Positions 47,554 to 58,178 of a stretch of 64,000 bases of DNA are shown one piece after another. How positions within the stretch are numbered: position 1 is the first letter of the stretch; each line of letters opens with the position of its first letter. Both the position numbers and the translations under genes were made by a program. Location of the stretch: the NCBI GenBank assembly GCA_943912335.1, contig CALTUD010000002.1, positions 132,464 to 196,463 of the forward strand. The letters are read 5' to 3'. The DNA comes from an uncultured Acetobacteraceae bacterium. GTDB lineage: Bacteria; Pseudomonadota; Alphaproteobacteria; Acetobacterales; Acetobacteraceae. The notes under the pieces were generated by a model. That model was not told the origin of the DNA and made no database searches. It saw nothing but the letters and a program-made list of their open reading frames with translations.

Positions 47554-49044
47554 TCAGCGCTGAAGGTAGCGGCGCCGCAGATGTGCAAGGTAGATCGTCG
47601 GATCGAGCGGCCCCCCGGTCGCTTCCGCGATGATCTGCGGCGTTTCGCCAAAGCTGGCTCGGCCATGGACTGCGTCCCGCAACCACGCGGTCAGCGATCC
47701 GAACTCTCCGGCTTCGATCGACCTGTCCAGGTTCGGCAGTGCTCTCCGCGCCGCGTCCATCAACTGCGCCGCCGTCATCGCGCCGAGCGAGTACGTCGGG
47801 AAATACCCGAACAACCCGGCTGGCCAGTGAACGTCCTGCAAGCAACCTGAAGCGTCGTCGGTCACATCCACGCTGATCGACTGCTTCAGACCGTCATTGA
47901 AGGCGGTAGGCAGATCGGCGAGCGCCAGATCGCCGTTGATCATCGCCTTCTCCAGGCCGTAGCGCAGTATGATGTGCGCCGGATAGGTCACTTCGTCCGC
48001 GTCGACCCGGATCAGCCCAGGCTCGACACGACGCATCGATGCCACGAGGTTGTGCGGCTCGAACGCCGGCTGATCGCCGAACGTGTCGCACAGCAGCGGC
48101 GACAGGAAGCGCAGAAACGCGTCGCTGCGGCAGACCTGCATCTCGATCAGCAGCGACTGGCTCTCATGCAGGCTCATGCCCCGCGCCTGCCCGACCGGCT
48201 GCGCCAGGAACGCCGCCGGCCGCCCCTGTTCGTAGAGAGCATGGCCGGTCTCGTGCAGCACCCCCATCAATGCGCTGGAAAAATCCTCCTCGTCGTATCG
48301 CGTGGTGATCCGCACATCCTGGGTGGCGCCGCCGCAGAACGGGTGGGCGCTGATGTCCAACCTGCCGCGCTCGAAATCGAACCCGACCGCGCGCATCAGC
48401 GTCTCGCCCAGCGCCTTCTGTGCCGCGATTGGGAAGGGGCCCTCCATCGGCGCCGGCTCAGGTTGCGCGGCCTGCTTCTCCAGAGCTTGCCCGATCAGTT
48501 CCGGCAGAGCAGCGCCAAGCTCGGCGAAGATCGGATCGACGAAGAGCTGCGTCGTGCCCGGGTCGAACTGGTCCAGCAGCGCATCGTAGGGCGAGAGGCC
48601 GAGCGCCTCGCCCTTGGCCCGGCCGATCTCCCGCTGCGTGTCCAGGACGCGTTGCAGATCGGGACGCAGGCCCGCGAAATCGTTCTCCTTGCGGGCCTGG
48701 CGCCAGCGCACCTCGCATGCGGTGGAGGCGCGCGCGGCCTCCTCCACCAGATCCGCCGGCACTGCCGTGGCATGCGCATGCTGGCGCCGCATCTCACGCA
48801 AATTGGCGCGCTGCCACGCCCCCAACCCGTCTTGCTCGGCGTTCGCCGCCGCCAGCAGCTCCGCGGTTTCCGTCTCGGTCAGCAGCGTATGCGCCATTAC
48901 TGACAAGGTCGCGATCACCTCGCCGCGCGTTTCGACGGCCCCGAGCGGCATGGTGGTTTCCTTGTCCCAGCCCAGGATTCCGAGCGCATCGCCCAGGCGT
49001 GACAGCCTGGTGAAACGCTGTTCCAGCTTCGTGTAGGCGGTCAT
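47554..49044 (-). CDS. M32 family metallocarboxypeptidase (Taq-type)
   Basis: 496 residues from the ATG at 49044. M32 enzymes remove C-terminal residues from peptides. The metal motif HETGHALYEQG (HExxH) lies mid-protein with the second Glu in GMSLHESQSLLIEMQV. Other family marks are LGWDKETTMP near the start, ISAHPFCGGATQDVRITTRYDEEDF, EVTYPAHIILRYGLEKAMINGDL and the near-terminal FGYFPTYSLGAMTAAQL. Helical throughout and of normal length. No signal peptide. Confidence 0.94.
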   Translation of the reverse strand: MTAYTKLEQRFTRLSRLGDALGILGWDKETTMPLGAVETRGEVIATLSVMAHTLLTETETAELLAAANAEQDGLGAWQRANLREMRRQHAHATAVPADLVEEAARASTACEVRWRQARKENDFAGLRPDLQRVLDTQREIGRAKGEALGLSPYDALLDQFDPGTTQLFVDPIFAELGAALPELIGQALEKQAAQPEPAPMEGPFPIAAQKALGETLMRAVGFDFERGRLDISAHPFCGGATQDVRITTRYDEEDFSSALMGVLHETGHALYEQGRPAAFLAQPVGQARGMSLHESQSLLIEMQVCRSDAFLRFLSPLLCDTFGDQPAFEPHNLVASMRRVEPGLIRVDADEVTYPAHIILRYGLEKAMINGDLALADLPTAFNDGLKQSISVDVTDDASGCLQDVHWPAGLFGYFPTYSLGAMTAAQLMDAARRALPNLDRSIEAGEFGSLTAWLRDAVHGRASFGETPQIIAEATGGPLDPTIYLAHLRRRYLQR

Positions 49045-49130
49045 GCCGTGGCTCCTCGTTCGTCCCGCTATTGCAGACCGGTCGCGTCGCGGGAACAAGG
49101 GCGGATGGCCGGGGGCGGGGAGGCGTGCAG

Positions 49131-50981
49131 TTGACCGAGAACACGGAGCGGCTCCGCGCGGCGCGAACCCTGGCCGATCGCGGCACATCGGCTCATCAGA
49201 AGAACGACACTCTCGCCGCCGAAAGGCTTTATCGCGAAGCGCTGGCGATCGACCCGGCCTCGCCTGACGCGCTGCACGGCATGGGCGTGCTGGCTCTCCA
49301 GCGCGGCCTGCCGGCGCAGGCGATCGCCCTGATCGGCCGCGCGTCCGCCGCCCGCCCGGACCAGCCCCTGTTCACCCTTAATCTCGGTCACGCCTTGCTC
49401 GGTTGCGGCCATGTCGAGGAAGCCCGCGCGGCGATGCGTACCGCGACCTTGCTCGACCCTGGCGATCCGCGCGCCCATGCCGCATTGGCGACCGTGCTGG
49501 AACGGCTTGGCCGATCGGACGAAGCGCTCGCCTCGGCGTGGACTGCGCTCGACCGCGTCATTGATCCGAAGGCGATTCCCGGCACGCAGGCTCTCGCCGG
49601 CCGCGCCGCCTCCGCACTCGGACGCTGGCCCGATGCCGTTGCGGCTTTCTCGCGTGCGGTCGCCGAAAACCCGTCCGACGCCGCCTCCTGGCACGGTCTC
49701 GCCGTCGCTCAGGCCGCGTCGGGACGAAGCGACGAGGCCGAACGCTGCTTCCGGCAGGTCGCGGCCCTGCTCCCGGACGACCCGGCGGCTCTCGCCAATC
49801 TCGGTGCGCGCCTCTGGGAGAACGGCAGGCTCGACGAGGCCCTCGACACCCTGCGTCGCGCCGAAACCCTCGCGCCGCCCACGGCGGAAACCAGCAGCAA
49901 TCTCGGCCTCGTCCTGCTCGCTCTGGGTCATCTTCCCGAAGCCGAGCGCAGACTGGCCGATGCCGCGCGGCAGGCCCCCGACCGCGCCGGCATCCGCGTC
50001 AATCACGGCACCGCTCTGCTGGACCTCGACCGATTCGACGAGGCCGAACGCTGCTTTTTGCAGGTGGAACACAACGATGCCGGCACGCTCGATGCTGAGC
50101 GCGCGCGCTTCAACCGCGCAACGCTTCTGCTCGGCACCGGCCGCTTCGCCGAAGGCTGGGCCGGGTTCGAGGCGCGTCACGCCGTGCTCGGCCGCGCATC
50201 CTACTCGCTGCCGTTCTGGGACGGTACCCCGCTCGATCCATCGGCACCGCTGCTGATCGAGGCCGAGCAGGGCCTCGGCGACATGATCCAGTTCCTGCGC
50301 TACGTACCGGAGGCGATGCGCCGGGCGTCCGTCGTGCTGCGCCTGCCCGATCCGTTGCACCGTCTGGCGCGGCGATCCCTGCCGCCCACCTGTTGCATCA
50401 TCGGCCGCGCGGACCCGGCCCCGCAGGGTGCGGTGTTGGCCGATCTGCTCAGCCTGCCGCTCCTGCTCGGTCTGCCCGAACCGTTTTTCCCTGGTGCCTA
50501 TCTCGATGCCGACCCCGCCGGGTCGTCCGGGGCGATCGGTCTGTGCTGGTCCGGCAGCCCCGGCTATCGCTTCGACCGCCGACGCTCTCTCCATCTCGCG
50601 CAACTGGCGCCGCTGGCGACAACTGGCCGGTCCTTCGTCGCGCTCCAGCCCGACCAGCAGGACGAAACGCCGCCGGACGGAATGGAACTCGCGCGTCCCG
50701 TCCTGCGCGATCTTGCCGACACCGCCGCCTGGATCGCGTCATGTCCGCTGGTCGTCACCGTGGATACCGCCGTGGCTCATCTCGCCGGCGCCCTGGATCG
50801 CCCGACCCTGCTGCTGAACCGCTTCGGCGGCGACTGGCGCTGGCGCGGCGCCAACCGCGACGGGCAGGGGCGGAGTTTGTGGTATCCCAGCGTGCGGGTT
50901 CTGGATCAGGCCGAACCCCTGCCACCCGAACAGGCATGGCCCGTCGTGATCGAACGCGCCGCCGCCCTTCTGGCCGGTTGA
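49131..50981 (+). CDS. TPR protein with C-terminal glycosyltransferase family 9-like domain
   Basis: 616 residues from a TTG at 49131, chosen because GGGGAGG ends seven bases upstream. About nine tetratricopeptide repeats fill residues 10-330 (for example ALAIDPASPDALHGMGVLALQRG). The C-terminal 270 residues (LIEAEQGLGDMIQFLRYVPEA, IGLCWSGSPGYRFDRRRS, VVTVDTAVAHLAGALDRPTLLL) have the GT-B-type motifs of heptosyltransferase-like family 9 domains. Such TPR-glycosyltransferase proteins are common in Acetobacteraceae. The substrate is not known. Divergent from the M32 gene. Confidence 0.8.
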   Translation: MTENTERLRAARTLADRGTSAHQKNDTLAAERLYREALAIDPASPDALHGMGVLALQRGLPAQAIALIGRASAARPDQPLFTLNLGHALLGCGHVEEARAAMRTATLLDPGDPRAHAALATVLERLGRSDEALASAWTALDRVIDPKAIPGTQALAGRAASALGRWPDAVAAFSRAVAENPSDAASWHGLAVAQAASGRSDEAERCFRQVAALLPDDPAALANLGARLWENGRLDEALDTLRRAETLAPPTAETSSNLGLVLLALGHLPEAERRLADAARQAPDRAGIRVNHGTALLDLDRFDEAERCFLQVEHNDAGTLDAERARFNRATLLLGTGRFAEGWAGFEARHAVLGRASYSLPFWDGTPLDPSAPLLIEAEQGLGDMIQFLRYVPEAMRRASVVLRLPDPLHRLARRSLPPTCCIIGRADPAPQGAVLADLLSLPLLLGLPEPFFPGAYLDADPAGSSGAIGLCWSGSPGYRFDRRRSLHLAQLAPLATTGRSFVALQPDQQDETPPDGMELARPVLRDLADTAAWIASCPLVVTVDTAVAHLAGALDRPTLLLNRFGGDWRWRGANRDGQGRSLWYPSVRVLDQAEPLPPEQAWPVVIERAAALLAG

Positions 50982-51003
50982 GAGCGGACGGCCCGGGCGC
51001 GGA

Positions 51004-53931
51004 TCAGTTCGCGCCGCGCTTCCGGATCGGTGCCACGGTTTCCCGCGCGATCGCATCCTCGGCCCGGGTCAGCACGGCCACCAGCGAGGCGCGCAGCTCT
51101 TCCAGCTTGCGTTCGCTGCCGACCTTCAGCCCGAACAGATCCTTCACATAGAACACGTCCACCGCGCGTACGCCGTAGGTCGTCACATGCGCCGACGCGA
51201 TCTGCATGCCTTGCTGGCTCATCGCCGCGGTCACGTCGTGCAGCAGGCCGGGCCTGTCGCGCCCGTTCACCTCGATCACCGTGTAGGCGTTGGACGCACG
51301 GTTATCGATCACCACGCGCGGCGGCACATGGATTGCCCGCATGCGCCGCCCGACCAGACTGACCGAGCTGCGGGCGATCTCTTCTTCCAGATCGATGGTG
51401 CCGGACAAAGCCTGTTCCACCAGCACGGAAAGGCGCGCCAGACGATGCGGGGCGTCGAACGTGTCCTCCGACGCGTCCTGGACCCAGAACGTGTCGAGCG
51501 CCATGCCGTTGGTCATGGTGTGGATGCGCGCATCGACGATGGAGGCGCCGGCCACGGCGAGCGCTCCGGCGATCCGGCTGAACAGGCCCGGATGATCGGC
51601 GGTGTAGATCGTCACCTCCGTCACCGCGCGGGCCGGTAGAGGCTGCGTTTCCACCGTCAACGGCGCATCGCGCTGCACGCTGTCCCGGATCATGCGGGCA
51701 TGGCGCGCATGCGTTTCCGGATCGAAGGATAGCCAATAGCCGCCATAGCCGAGACGCAGGAAGTCCTCCGTCTCCTCCGGCGTGAAGCCTTCCTCCTCGA
51801 GCAGGATCGCCGCGGCTTCCTTGCCGCGCGCCACGCGAACATCGCGCTCGGTGGTGGCCAGACCGCCGGCCAGGACCTCCGCCACGCGCGCGTAGAGCTC
51901 GCGCAGGAGCGTCGCCTTCCAGGCGTTCCACACCTTCGAACTGACCGCGCGCATATCCACGACGGTCAAAATCAGCAGCAGGCGCAGGCGCTCCGGCGAC
52001 TGGATGGTGTCGGCCAGATCGAGGATCGTCTTCGGGTCATCGATGTCGCGACGGAATGCGGTCTGGCTCAGCAGCAGGTGGTGCAGCACCAGCCAGGACA
52101 CCGTCTCGGTTTCCTCGGCCGACAAACCCAGGGCCGGACAGATCTCCAGCGCCATCTCCGAGCCCAGCTCGGAATGATCGCCGCCGCGCCCCTTGGCGAT
52201 GTCGTGCAGCAGCGTCGCCACGTAGAGCGCCCGACGGCTTTGCAGATCCTCCACCAGGTCGTTGGCGACCGGTGTTTCCTCCGCCAGAAGTCCGGCTTCC
52301 AGCGCACCCAGAATCCGCACCGCCTCGATCGTGTGCTCGTCCACGGTGAACACATGATAGGTGTCGAACTGCATCTGGCCGACGATGCGCGACCATTGCG
52401 GGATCAGACGTCCCAGCAGCCCGGTCTCGTTCAGCACATGCAGCCATCGTGCGCCCGAGCGCGGCGGATCGGCGCGGATGATCTCGTCGCGACGCAACTC
52501 GCCGGACCGGTCCGGACGCGGCTTGCGCGTCGGGCGCTCGCCGCAGAGCAGTTCCAGCAGAATACCCATCGCCTCGGGGTTGTCGCGCAGCGCGGCGGCG
52601 CGGCGCTCCCAGCGGATCAGCAGATGCATCGCCAGCGGGTGGATCGGCAGCTTGCGGTCGCGCGCCGCCGCCAGCAGACGCAGCATCATGATCGGGTCGC
52701 GATCGAACGACACGTCCGGCTGGGCCATGATCGCGCCGTCGGCGATCATGAAACCGGCCCGACGCAGCGCCTCGTCGGTTTCCGGCGCCGTCGCCGGCAC
52801 GCCCAGCGCCTGACGCAGCACCTGCGGCTCCAGGATGTGCGTGAAGCGCATCACCTCGCGCGCGGTCAGGAAATAGTGCCGCATGAACCGCTCGACGCCG
52901 ACCTGACGGCCATGCTGGGTGTAGCCCATGCGCGCGCCGACCACCGGCTGCATGTCGAAGGTGAGCCGTTCTTCCGCGCGGCCGGCGACGTAGTGCAGAT
53001 GGAACCGCACCGTCCACAGGAAATCCCAGGACCGGCTGGCCCGCTTGGCCTCCTGCTCGGTCAGGAGCGGCGGGCGCCCGGCGCCGGCACGCGCCAGATC
53101 GGCGAAGGTATGCGTTCCGAGCGTGTAACGACATAGCCAGTAAAGCGTCTGCATGTCGCGCAGACCGCCCCGGCCTTCCTTGATGTTCGGCTCAACCAGG
53201 AACGGGCTCTCGCCGTAGCGCTGGTGACGCAGGCTGCGCTCGCGCTGCTTGTCGGCGATGAAATTGCCGGCGCCGCTTTCCACGCTGGCGAGAATGAACC
53301 GGGCCTGGAACGAGGCGAACAGGGCGGCGTCGCCGGCGATGCGCCGCGCATCCAGAAGCGTCGTCCGTACCGTGGTGTCCGCTGCCGCCTCGGCGACGCA
53401 TTGGCTCGCAGACCGGGTCGCATGACCGACCTTCAGCCCCAGATCCCACAAAAAGTAGAGCATGAACTCGACCGCGGAGAGGATCGCCGGTTCGGGTTCC
53501 TCGTCGGTCAGGAACAGCAGATCGATGTCGCTGAACGGCGCCAGCGTGCCGCGCCCGTAGCCCCCGGTCGCGACGATCGCCAGGGTGAAACCGTCCGCGA
53601 TGCCGCCCGCATCGGCCCCGCGTGCTGCTTCGGCCATGCGTTTGGCGGCGGCGACCTCGTCCGCCAAGGCGTCCTGGAGCGCGAAATCATGGAGGGCCGC
53701 GATCAGCCCGTCGGTCAGCGCCGCCAACTGATGCGCGGCGCCGATGCCGTCCAGCTCGTGTGCTTCGAACGCATCGCGCACGCTCTGCTGGATGCGCGCG
53801 AGATGACGCCTGAACGCGGCGATCGCCGTGCCACGCGGGGTGGGCGGCGCATCGGCGGGTCTGGCGAGCGCGGAGGCGAGCTGACGAGCGGCCATGGCGG
53901 GTTCGAGGAGAGTCGCGGCGGGCTTGGGCAT
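51004..53931 (-). CDS. glnD: bifunctional uridylyltransferase/uridylyl-removing enzyme
   Basis: 975 residues from the ATG at 53931. GlnD senses glutamine and uridylylates or deuridylylates PII proteins to control nitrogen metabolism. The nucleotidyltransferase motif is GGYGRGTLAPFSDIDLLF. The HD hydrolase domain carries LLHDIAKGRGGDHSELG. Two ACT domains follow, beginning TEVTIYTADHPGLFSRIAGALA and VIEVNGRDRPGLLHDVTAAMS. It starts one base after the mutS stop, so it is translated from the same transcript. Confidence 0.96.
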   Translation of the reverse strand: MPKPAATLLEPAMAARQLASALARPADAPPTPRGTAIAAFRRHLARIQQSVRDAFEAHELDGIGAAHQLAALTDGLIAALHDFALQDALADEVAAAKRMAEAARGADAGGIADGFTLAIVATGGYGRGTLAPFSDIDLLFLTDEEPEPAILSAVEFMLYFLWDLGLKVGHATRSASQCVAEAAADTTVRTTLLDARRIAGDAALFASFQARFILASVESGAGNFIADKQRERSLRHQRYGESPFLVEPNIKEGRGGLRDMQTLYWLCRYTLGTHTFADLARAGAGRPPLLTEQEAKRASRSWDFLWTVRFHLHYVAGRAEERLTFDMQPVVGARMGYTQHGRQVGVERFMRHYFLTAREVMRFTHILEPQVLRQALGVPATAPETDEALRRAGFMIADGAIMAQPDVSFDRDPIMMLRLLAAARDRKLPIHPLAMHLLIRWERRAAALRDNPEAMGILLELLCGERPTRKPRPDRSGELRRDEIIRADPPRSGARWLHVLNETGLLGRLIPQWSRIVGQMQFDTYHVFTVDEHTIEAVRILGALEAGLLAEETPVANDLVEDLQSRRALYVATLLHDIAKGRGGDHSELGSEMALEICPALGLSAEETETVSWLVLHHLLLSQTAFRRDIDDPKTILDLADTIQSPERLRLLLILTVVDMRAVSSKVWNAWKATLLRELYARVAEVLAGGLATTERDVRVARGKEAAAILLEEEGFTPEETEDFLRLGYGGYWLSFDPETHARHARMIRDSVQRDAPLTVETQPLPARAVTEVTIYTADHPGLFSRIAGALAVAGASIVDARIHTMTNGMALDTFWVQDASEDTFDAPHRLARLSVLVEQALSGTIDLEEEIARSSVSLVGRRMRAIHVPPRVVIDNRASNAYTVIEVNGRDRPGLLHDVTAAMSQQGMQIASAHVTTYGVRAVDVFYVKDLFGLKVGSERKLEELRASLVAVLTRAEDAIARETVAPIRKRGAN

Positions 53932-53932
53932 G

Positions 53933-56620
53933 CTAGCGCGAACGTAGCGCGTCGCTGTTGGTCGCAACAGCTTGATCATGCGATGCAACAAAAATCGCGC
54001 GCAGTTGGTACAGCGCCTCTAACGCTTCGCGCGGGGTGAGACTGTCCGGGTCGATCGCCGCCATCGCCTCCCGGAACGGGTCGGCTTTCGACTCCTCCTT
54101 GTCCAGCCCGGCGAAAAGCGGCAGGCGCGCCGCCGTCTCGCCGCGACTCTTTTCCAGCGCCGACAGCAGCCGCCCGGCACGACGCACCACCGGCTCCGGT
54201 ACGCCCGCCAGCTTGGCCACGTGCACGCCCCAGCTCCGTCCCGCCACGCCGGGCAGAACCTCGTGCCGGAACACCACCTGGTTCTTCCATTCCCGCACGC
54301 TCATCGTGTGTGGACACAGGCCCGGCAACGTGTCGGCCAGCTCGCCTAGCTCGTGGAAATGGGTGGCGAAGATGGTGCGGCAGCGCTGCGCGCCGTGCAG
54401 CGACTCCAGCACCGCCCAGGCGATCGCCAGCCCGTCCAGGGTCGAGGTGCCGCGGCCGATCTCGTCCACCACCACCAGCGAGCGCGGTCCGGCGAGGTTC
54501 AGGATCGACGCGGTCTCCGTCATCTCCACCATGAAGGTGCTGCGCCCGCGCGCCAGATCGTCGGACGCGCCGACGCGGGAGAACAACCGGTCCACAAGCC
54601 CGATCTCCGCCCGCTCCGCCGGCACAGGCAGACCGGCCTGCGCCAGAACCACCGCCAGCGCCGCCTGACGCAGGAAGGTCGATTTTCCGGCCATGTTCGG
54701 GCCGGTCAGCAGCATCACGCGCCGCCCGTCGGAGAGATCGCAATCGTTGGGCGTGAACCGGTCGGTCCGGCTCAACGCCGCTTCCACCACCGGATGCCGC
54801 AGGGCCGTCATCCGGAACGTCGCATCCTCCAGGATTTCCGGCCGGCACCAGCGCCCATCGGCGGCCAGCGTCGCGCAGGATTGCGTCACGTCCAGCAGCG
54901 CCAGCGCCTCGGCGATCGCCGGCAGCGCCTCCGTCGCCAGGGTCTGGCTCACCAGAGCGTCGAATACGAGCCGTTCCCGCCGCGACGTGCGGCTGCCCGC
55001 CTCGGAGATCCGCCGATCCAGTTCGCTCAGCTCCGCCGTGGTGAAGCGAGACACGCTGGCCGTCCCCTGGCGCAGCACCAGAGCCGGGTTCGACCGCAAT
55101 CCTGCAGCCGCCCCCACCGGCGCCTCGATCACGTAGCCGAGCTGGGCGTGATGCTTGATCTTCAGGCTGGCGACGCCGAATTGCTGCGCATAGTCGAGCT
55201 GCTTTCCGGCGATCACCTTGCGGCTGTCGTCGCGCAGACGGCGTTCCGCATCCAGCTCGCCATCGAACCCTTCCGCGATCGCGCCGCCATCCTCGAGACG
55301 CGCCGGCAGGTCGTCCGACAGGGCACGGCGCAACAGCGTTTCCAGCCCGGCCGCGCGGTCCAGGGTTCGGCGCGCCGCGTCCAGCAAAGCGGGCAGGGGG
55401 CCTGCGAAGGGGGCGGCCGGCGCATCCGGCGCCAACAAAGCCGCCGCTGCATGCGCCGCCGCGAGGCCATCACGAATCGCCGCCAGATCGCGCGGCTGGC
55501 CGCGCCCCACCGAGAGCCGCCCCAGCGCGCGGGCGATATCGGGCGTGCCGCGCAGGATCTGCCGAAGCTGCGCCACCGGCCCGGATTCGGCCTGGAGGAA
55601 CTGCCACGCATCCTGCCGCGCGCCGATTGGTTCGGCTGTCGCCAAAGGCGCCGACAGCCATCCTGCCAGCATCCGGCTGCCCGGCGCCGTCACGGTGCGG
55701 GAAATGGTCCCGATCAGCGTATGCTCGGTGCTGCCGTCGCGAGACCGCAGCAGTTCCAGACTGCCGCGCGTGGCCGGGTCGATCCCCAGCAGCAGCCGGT
55801 TGCCCTGCGGCACCGGGCGCGACAGGCGCGGCAGCTTTCCCGCCTGGCTGTCGCGCACGTAGTCGAGCACCACCAGTCCGGCCACGGCTTCGGCATCGGA
55901 GAAATCACCGAATGCATCGAGGCTCGCCGCCTCGAAGGGCTGCGTCAGCTTGGCCCGCGCGGCCAGAGGCGCATGCGGCACAGGCTCCGGCCCGCGCGCA
56001 GCCTCGTGCTCGCCCAGCGGCAAGCCCGCAGGCGCCAGAATCTCCGCTGGGTCGAGACGCGCCAGCAATTCGGGCAACACCTGCGGGCCGGACAACGCCG
56101 CCGTTTCGAACAAGCCGGTGCTCACATCGATCCAGGCCGCCCCTAGTAGATCGGGATCGCGCGGCTTGGCGCCCGGCAGACGGGCGATCGCCAGAAGCAG
56201 GTTCGACCGCCCGGCCTCCAGCAGTTCGTCCTCGGTCAGCGTGCCGGCGGTGACGAGGCGCACGATGTCGCGCGCCAGCGGACCCTTGTTGGGCGAGCCC
56301 GTCTTGCGCGGCGCTTCCGTCTGCTCGGCGATCGCCACGCGGAAGCCGCGCCGGATCAGTCGCGCCAGATAGGCCTGCGCGGCGGCCACGGGCACGCCGC
56401 ACATCGGGATCGGCTCGCCGGCATGGTTGCCGCGCGCCGTCAGGGCGATGTCCAGCGCCGCCGCGGCCGCCTGGGCGTCGGCGAAGAACATCTCGTAGAA
56501 ATCGCCCATCCGGAAGAACAGCAGCGCATCGGGCTGGCGCGCCTTCAGCGTGAACCACTGCGCCATCGCCGGCGATGCGCCGTCCGGATCGGGAAAGGAG
56601 GAAATCGCGGCTTCGCTCAT
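53933..56620 (-). CDS. mutS: DNA mismatch repair protein MutS
   Basis: 895 residues from the ATG at 56620; starts up to 56686 are possible. MutS recognises mispairs and signals to MutL. The mismatch-contact motif is in FFRMGDFYEMFFADA near residue 35. The ATPase has Walker A in LTGPNMAGKSTFLRQ and the DEIGRGTSTLDGLAIAWAVLE signature. The C-terminal dimer helix is present. It is directly upstream of glnD, a pairing common in alphaproteobacteria. Confidence 0.96.
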   Translation of the reverse strand: MSEAAISSFPDPDGASPAMAQWFTLKARQPDALLFFRMGDFYEMFFADAQAAAAALDIALTARGNHAGEPIPMCGVPVAAAQAYLARLIRRGFRVAIAEQTEAPRKTGSPNKGPLARDIVRLVTAGTLTEDELLEAGRSNLLLAIARLPGAKPRDPDLLGAAWIDVSTGLFETAALSGPQVLPELLARLDPAEILAPAGLPLGEHEAARGPEPVPHAPLAARAKLTQPFEAASLDAFGDFSDAEAVAGLVVLDYVRDSQAGKLPRLSRPVPQGNRLLLGIDPATRGSLELLRSRDGSTEHTLIGTISRTVTAPGSRMLAGWLSAPLATAEPIGARQDAWQFLQAESGPVAQLRQILRGTPDIARALGRLSVGRGQPRDLAAIRDGLAAAHAAAALLAPDAPAAPFAGPLPALLDAARRTLDRAAGLETLLRRALSDDLPARLEDGGAIAEGFDGELDAERRLRDDSRKVIAGKQLDYAQQFGVASLKIKHHAQLGYVIEAPVGAAAGLRSNPALVLRQGTASVSRFTTAELSELDRRISEAGSRTSRRERLVFDALVSQTLATEALPAIAEALALLDVTQSCATLAADGRWCRPEILEDATFRMTALRHPVVEAALSRTDRFTPNDCDLSDGRRVMLLTGPNMAGKSTFLRQAALAVVLAQAGLPVPAERAEIGLVDRLFSRVGASDDLARGRSTFMVEMTETASILNLAGPRSLVVVDEIGRGTSTLDGLAIAWAVLESLHGAQRCRTIFATHFHELGELADTLPGLCPHTMSVREWKNQVVFRHEVLPGVAGRSWGVHVAKLAGVPEPVVRRAGRLLSALEKSRGETAARLPLFAGLDKEESKADPFREAMAAIDPDSLTPREALEALYQLRAIFVASHDQAVATNSDALRSR

Positions 56621-56691
56621 GCCAGCGTCTGTAGAACGCCGCGGCGAAGCCCCCAAGAGCCGGGCGGTGTCCATTCCGTCCGGCACGAGGA

Positions 56692-57963
56692 TCAGAAGCC
56701 CAGCACCACGTCGCCGGCCAGGGTGAAGGAGCCGTTGTCGCTCAAACCGTTATACGGATGCCCGCCGCTAAACGACTTGTCCCAGCGGATTTCCGGCCGG
56801 AACGCCAGCAGCGCCACGTGCGGGATCACCGGCTTGTAGCTCACGCCCCAGGTCCATTCGCTGTAGGTCTGCCGCCCCGCGCCATAGGAGGTGTTGGGCA
56901 GACCGTTCAAGGCGCGTGCCGGATCGAGATTGCCCGGGAAGGCCGCCACGAAGAACCCGGCATTGTCGCGATACACCTCGCCGCGGAAATTCGCGGTCAG
57001 GGTCGGCGTCAGCGCGTAGGAGATGTAGCCGGCCAGCCCGTAGCTGTCGGCACCAATCGAATCGTCGTGCTGCCACTGGCCCTCGGCGACGAAGGTGAGC
57101 TTGTCGGTCGCCTTGTAGGTGGCCACCACGTCGCCCTCATAGCGCATGTCGCGATTGGCGGCGGAGCCGATCGAATTCACCGCATCCTCTGGCCCCAGAT
57201 GCATCAGCGCCAGCACCGTCAGCTTGCCGCCGGCAATGTTGTTCAGCCCGACGCCGAACAAGCCGGCCGGCTCGGCATTGTTGTCGCCGCCGTCGAACGT
57301 GGTGCTGAGGCCGGTATCCACCTGGCCCCACAGATCGACCGTCGGGTTCAGATGCACCACCGCCTGCAGGCCGGTGTGCTGGAACGGACCGAAATTGAAG
57401 TTGTAGGAATGCGAATAGAACGGGTTGGTGGACGGATCGATGGTCTCGTAGCCGATCGGCGTCGCGAACTGGCCCAGTTTGAAATCCACACCGCCCTTGG
57501 TCAGCACCGGCGCATGCAGCAGCAGATCGGCCTGCAGGATCGAGAACTGGTTGCGGTCATGTGTCAGCGCGTTGAACTCTCCCAGATAATGCGTGTAGCG
57601 CGCATCCGAACCGTACGTGCCCTGCAGGGTGAAGCCAAGATCCCAGTCTGAGGAGGAACTGTCGATCGGACGCATGGCGGTCAGCTGCAGATTGTTCAGC
57701 AGCACCGTGTTCGCCTTGTCGTCGAACAGGCGACCGTAGTTCAGACCGTCCGACGGCCTGTCGAAATTGCCTGTGATGCCCGCATCCACCTGCGCGCCGA
57801 AGGTGATCGCGCTGGCCCAGGATTTCGGGGCGGAGGGGGCGGGCGCCGCCACGGGCGCCGTCAGCTGGGCAGGCGCTGGAGCCGCGGTCTGGGCGAAAGC
57901 GGCTCCGACGGACAACGACGCCATCAGAGAAACCGAAGCCAGAAGAAAGCCGCGCGTCGTCAT
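56692..57963 (-). CDS. outer membrane beta-barrel protein, BBP2/OmpL-like porin
   Basis: 423 residues with an AAGGA site seven bases before the ATG. A signal peptide (residues 1-24, ending VGAAFA) is followed by an Ala/Pro-rich linker and then amphipathic beta strands with periodic aromatic residues. LNNLQLTAMRPID, KLGQFATPIGYETIDPSTNPFYSHSYNFNFGPF and the terminal aromatic DVVLGF match the putative beta-barrel porin-2 group. The final Phe suits BAM-dependent assembly. The substrate is unknown. A 215-base upstream gap contains AT-rich sequence that probably holds its promoter. Confidence 0.85.
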   Translation of the reverse strand: MTTRGFLLASVSLMASLSVGAAFAQTAAPAPAQLTAPVAAPAPSAPKSWASAITFGAQVDAGITGNFDRPSDGLNYGRLFDDKANTVLLNNLQLTAMRPIDSSSSDWDLGFTLQGTYGSDARYTHYLGEFNALTHDRNQFSILQADLLLHAPVLTKGGVDFKLGQFATPIGYETIDPSTNPFYSHSYNFNFGPFQHTGLQAVVHLNPTVDLWGQVDTGLSTTFDGGDNNAEPAGLFGVGLNNIAGGKLTVLALMHLGPEDAVNSIGSAANRDMRYEGDVVATYKATDKLTFVAEGQWQHDDSIGADSYGLAGYISYALTPTLTANFRGEVYRDNAGFFVAAFPGNLDPARALNGLPNTSYGAGRQTYSEWTWGVSYKPVIPHVALLAFRPEIRWDKSFSGGHPYNGLSDNGSFTLAGDVVLGF

Positions 57964-58178
57964 GGTGGGTCCTTTGTTCCCGAGCACCCCGCCGGACCGG
58001 TATCCGGACGGTGTCCTCTGGTGCGGCGCAACACCTCGCATTGTCCAGGCAAACCCATCGCCAAAGCGCAGACTCACGAGATAATCTGTCCCTATGTAAC
58101 GTTTCTGCAACTGTAAACGACACGTAAAGGCAGTATAAAACGAAATATTATTACACGAACCTGCGGCGTGGATCGCCC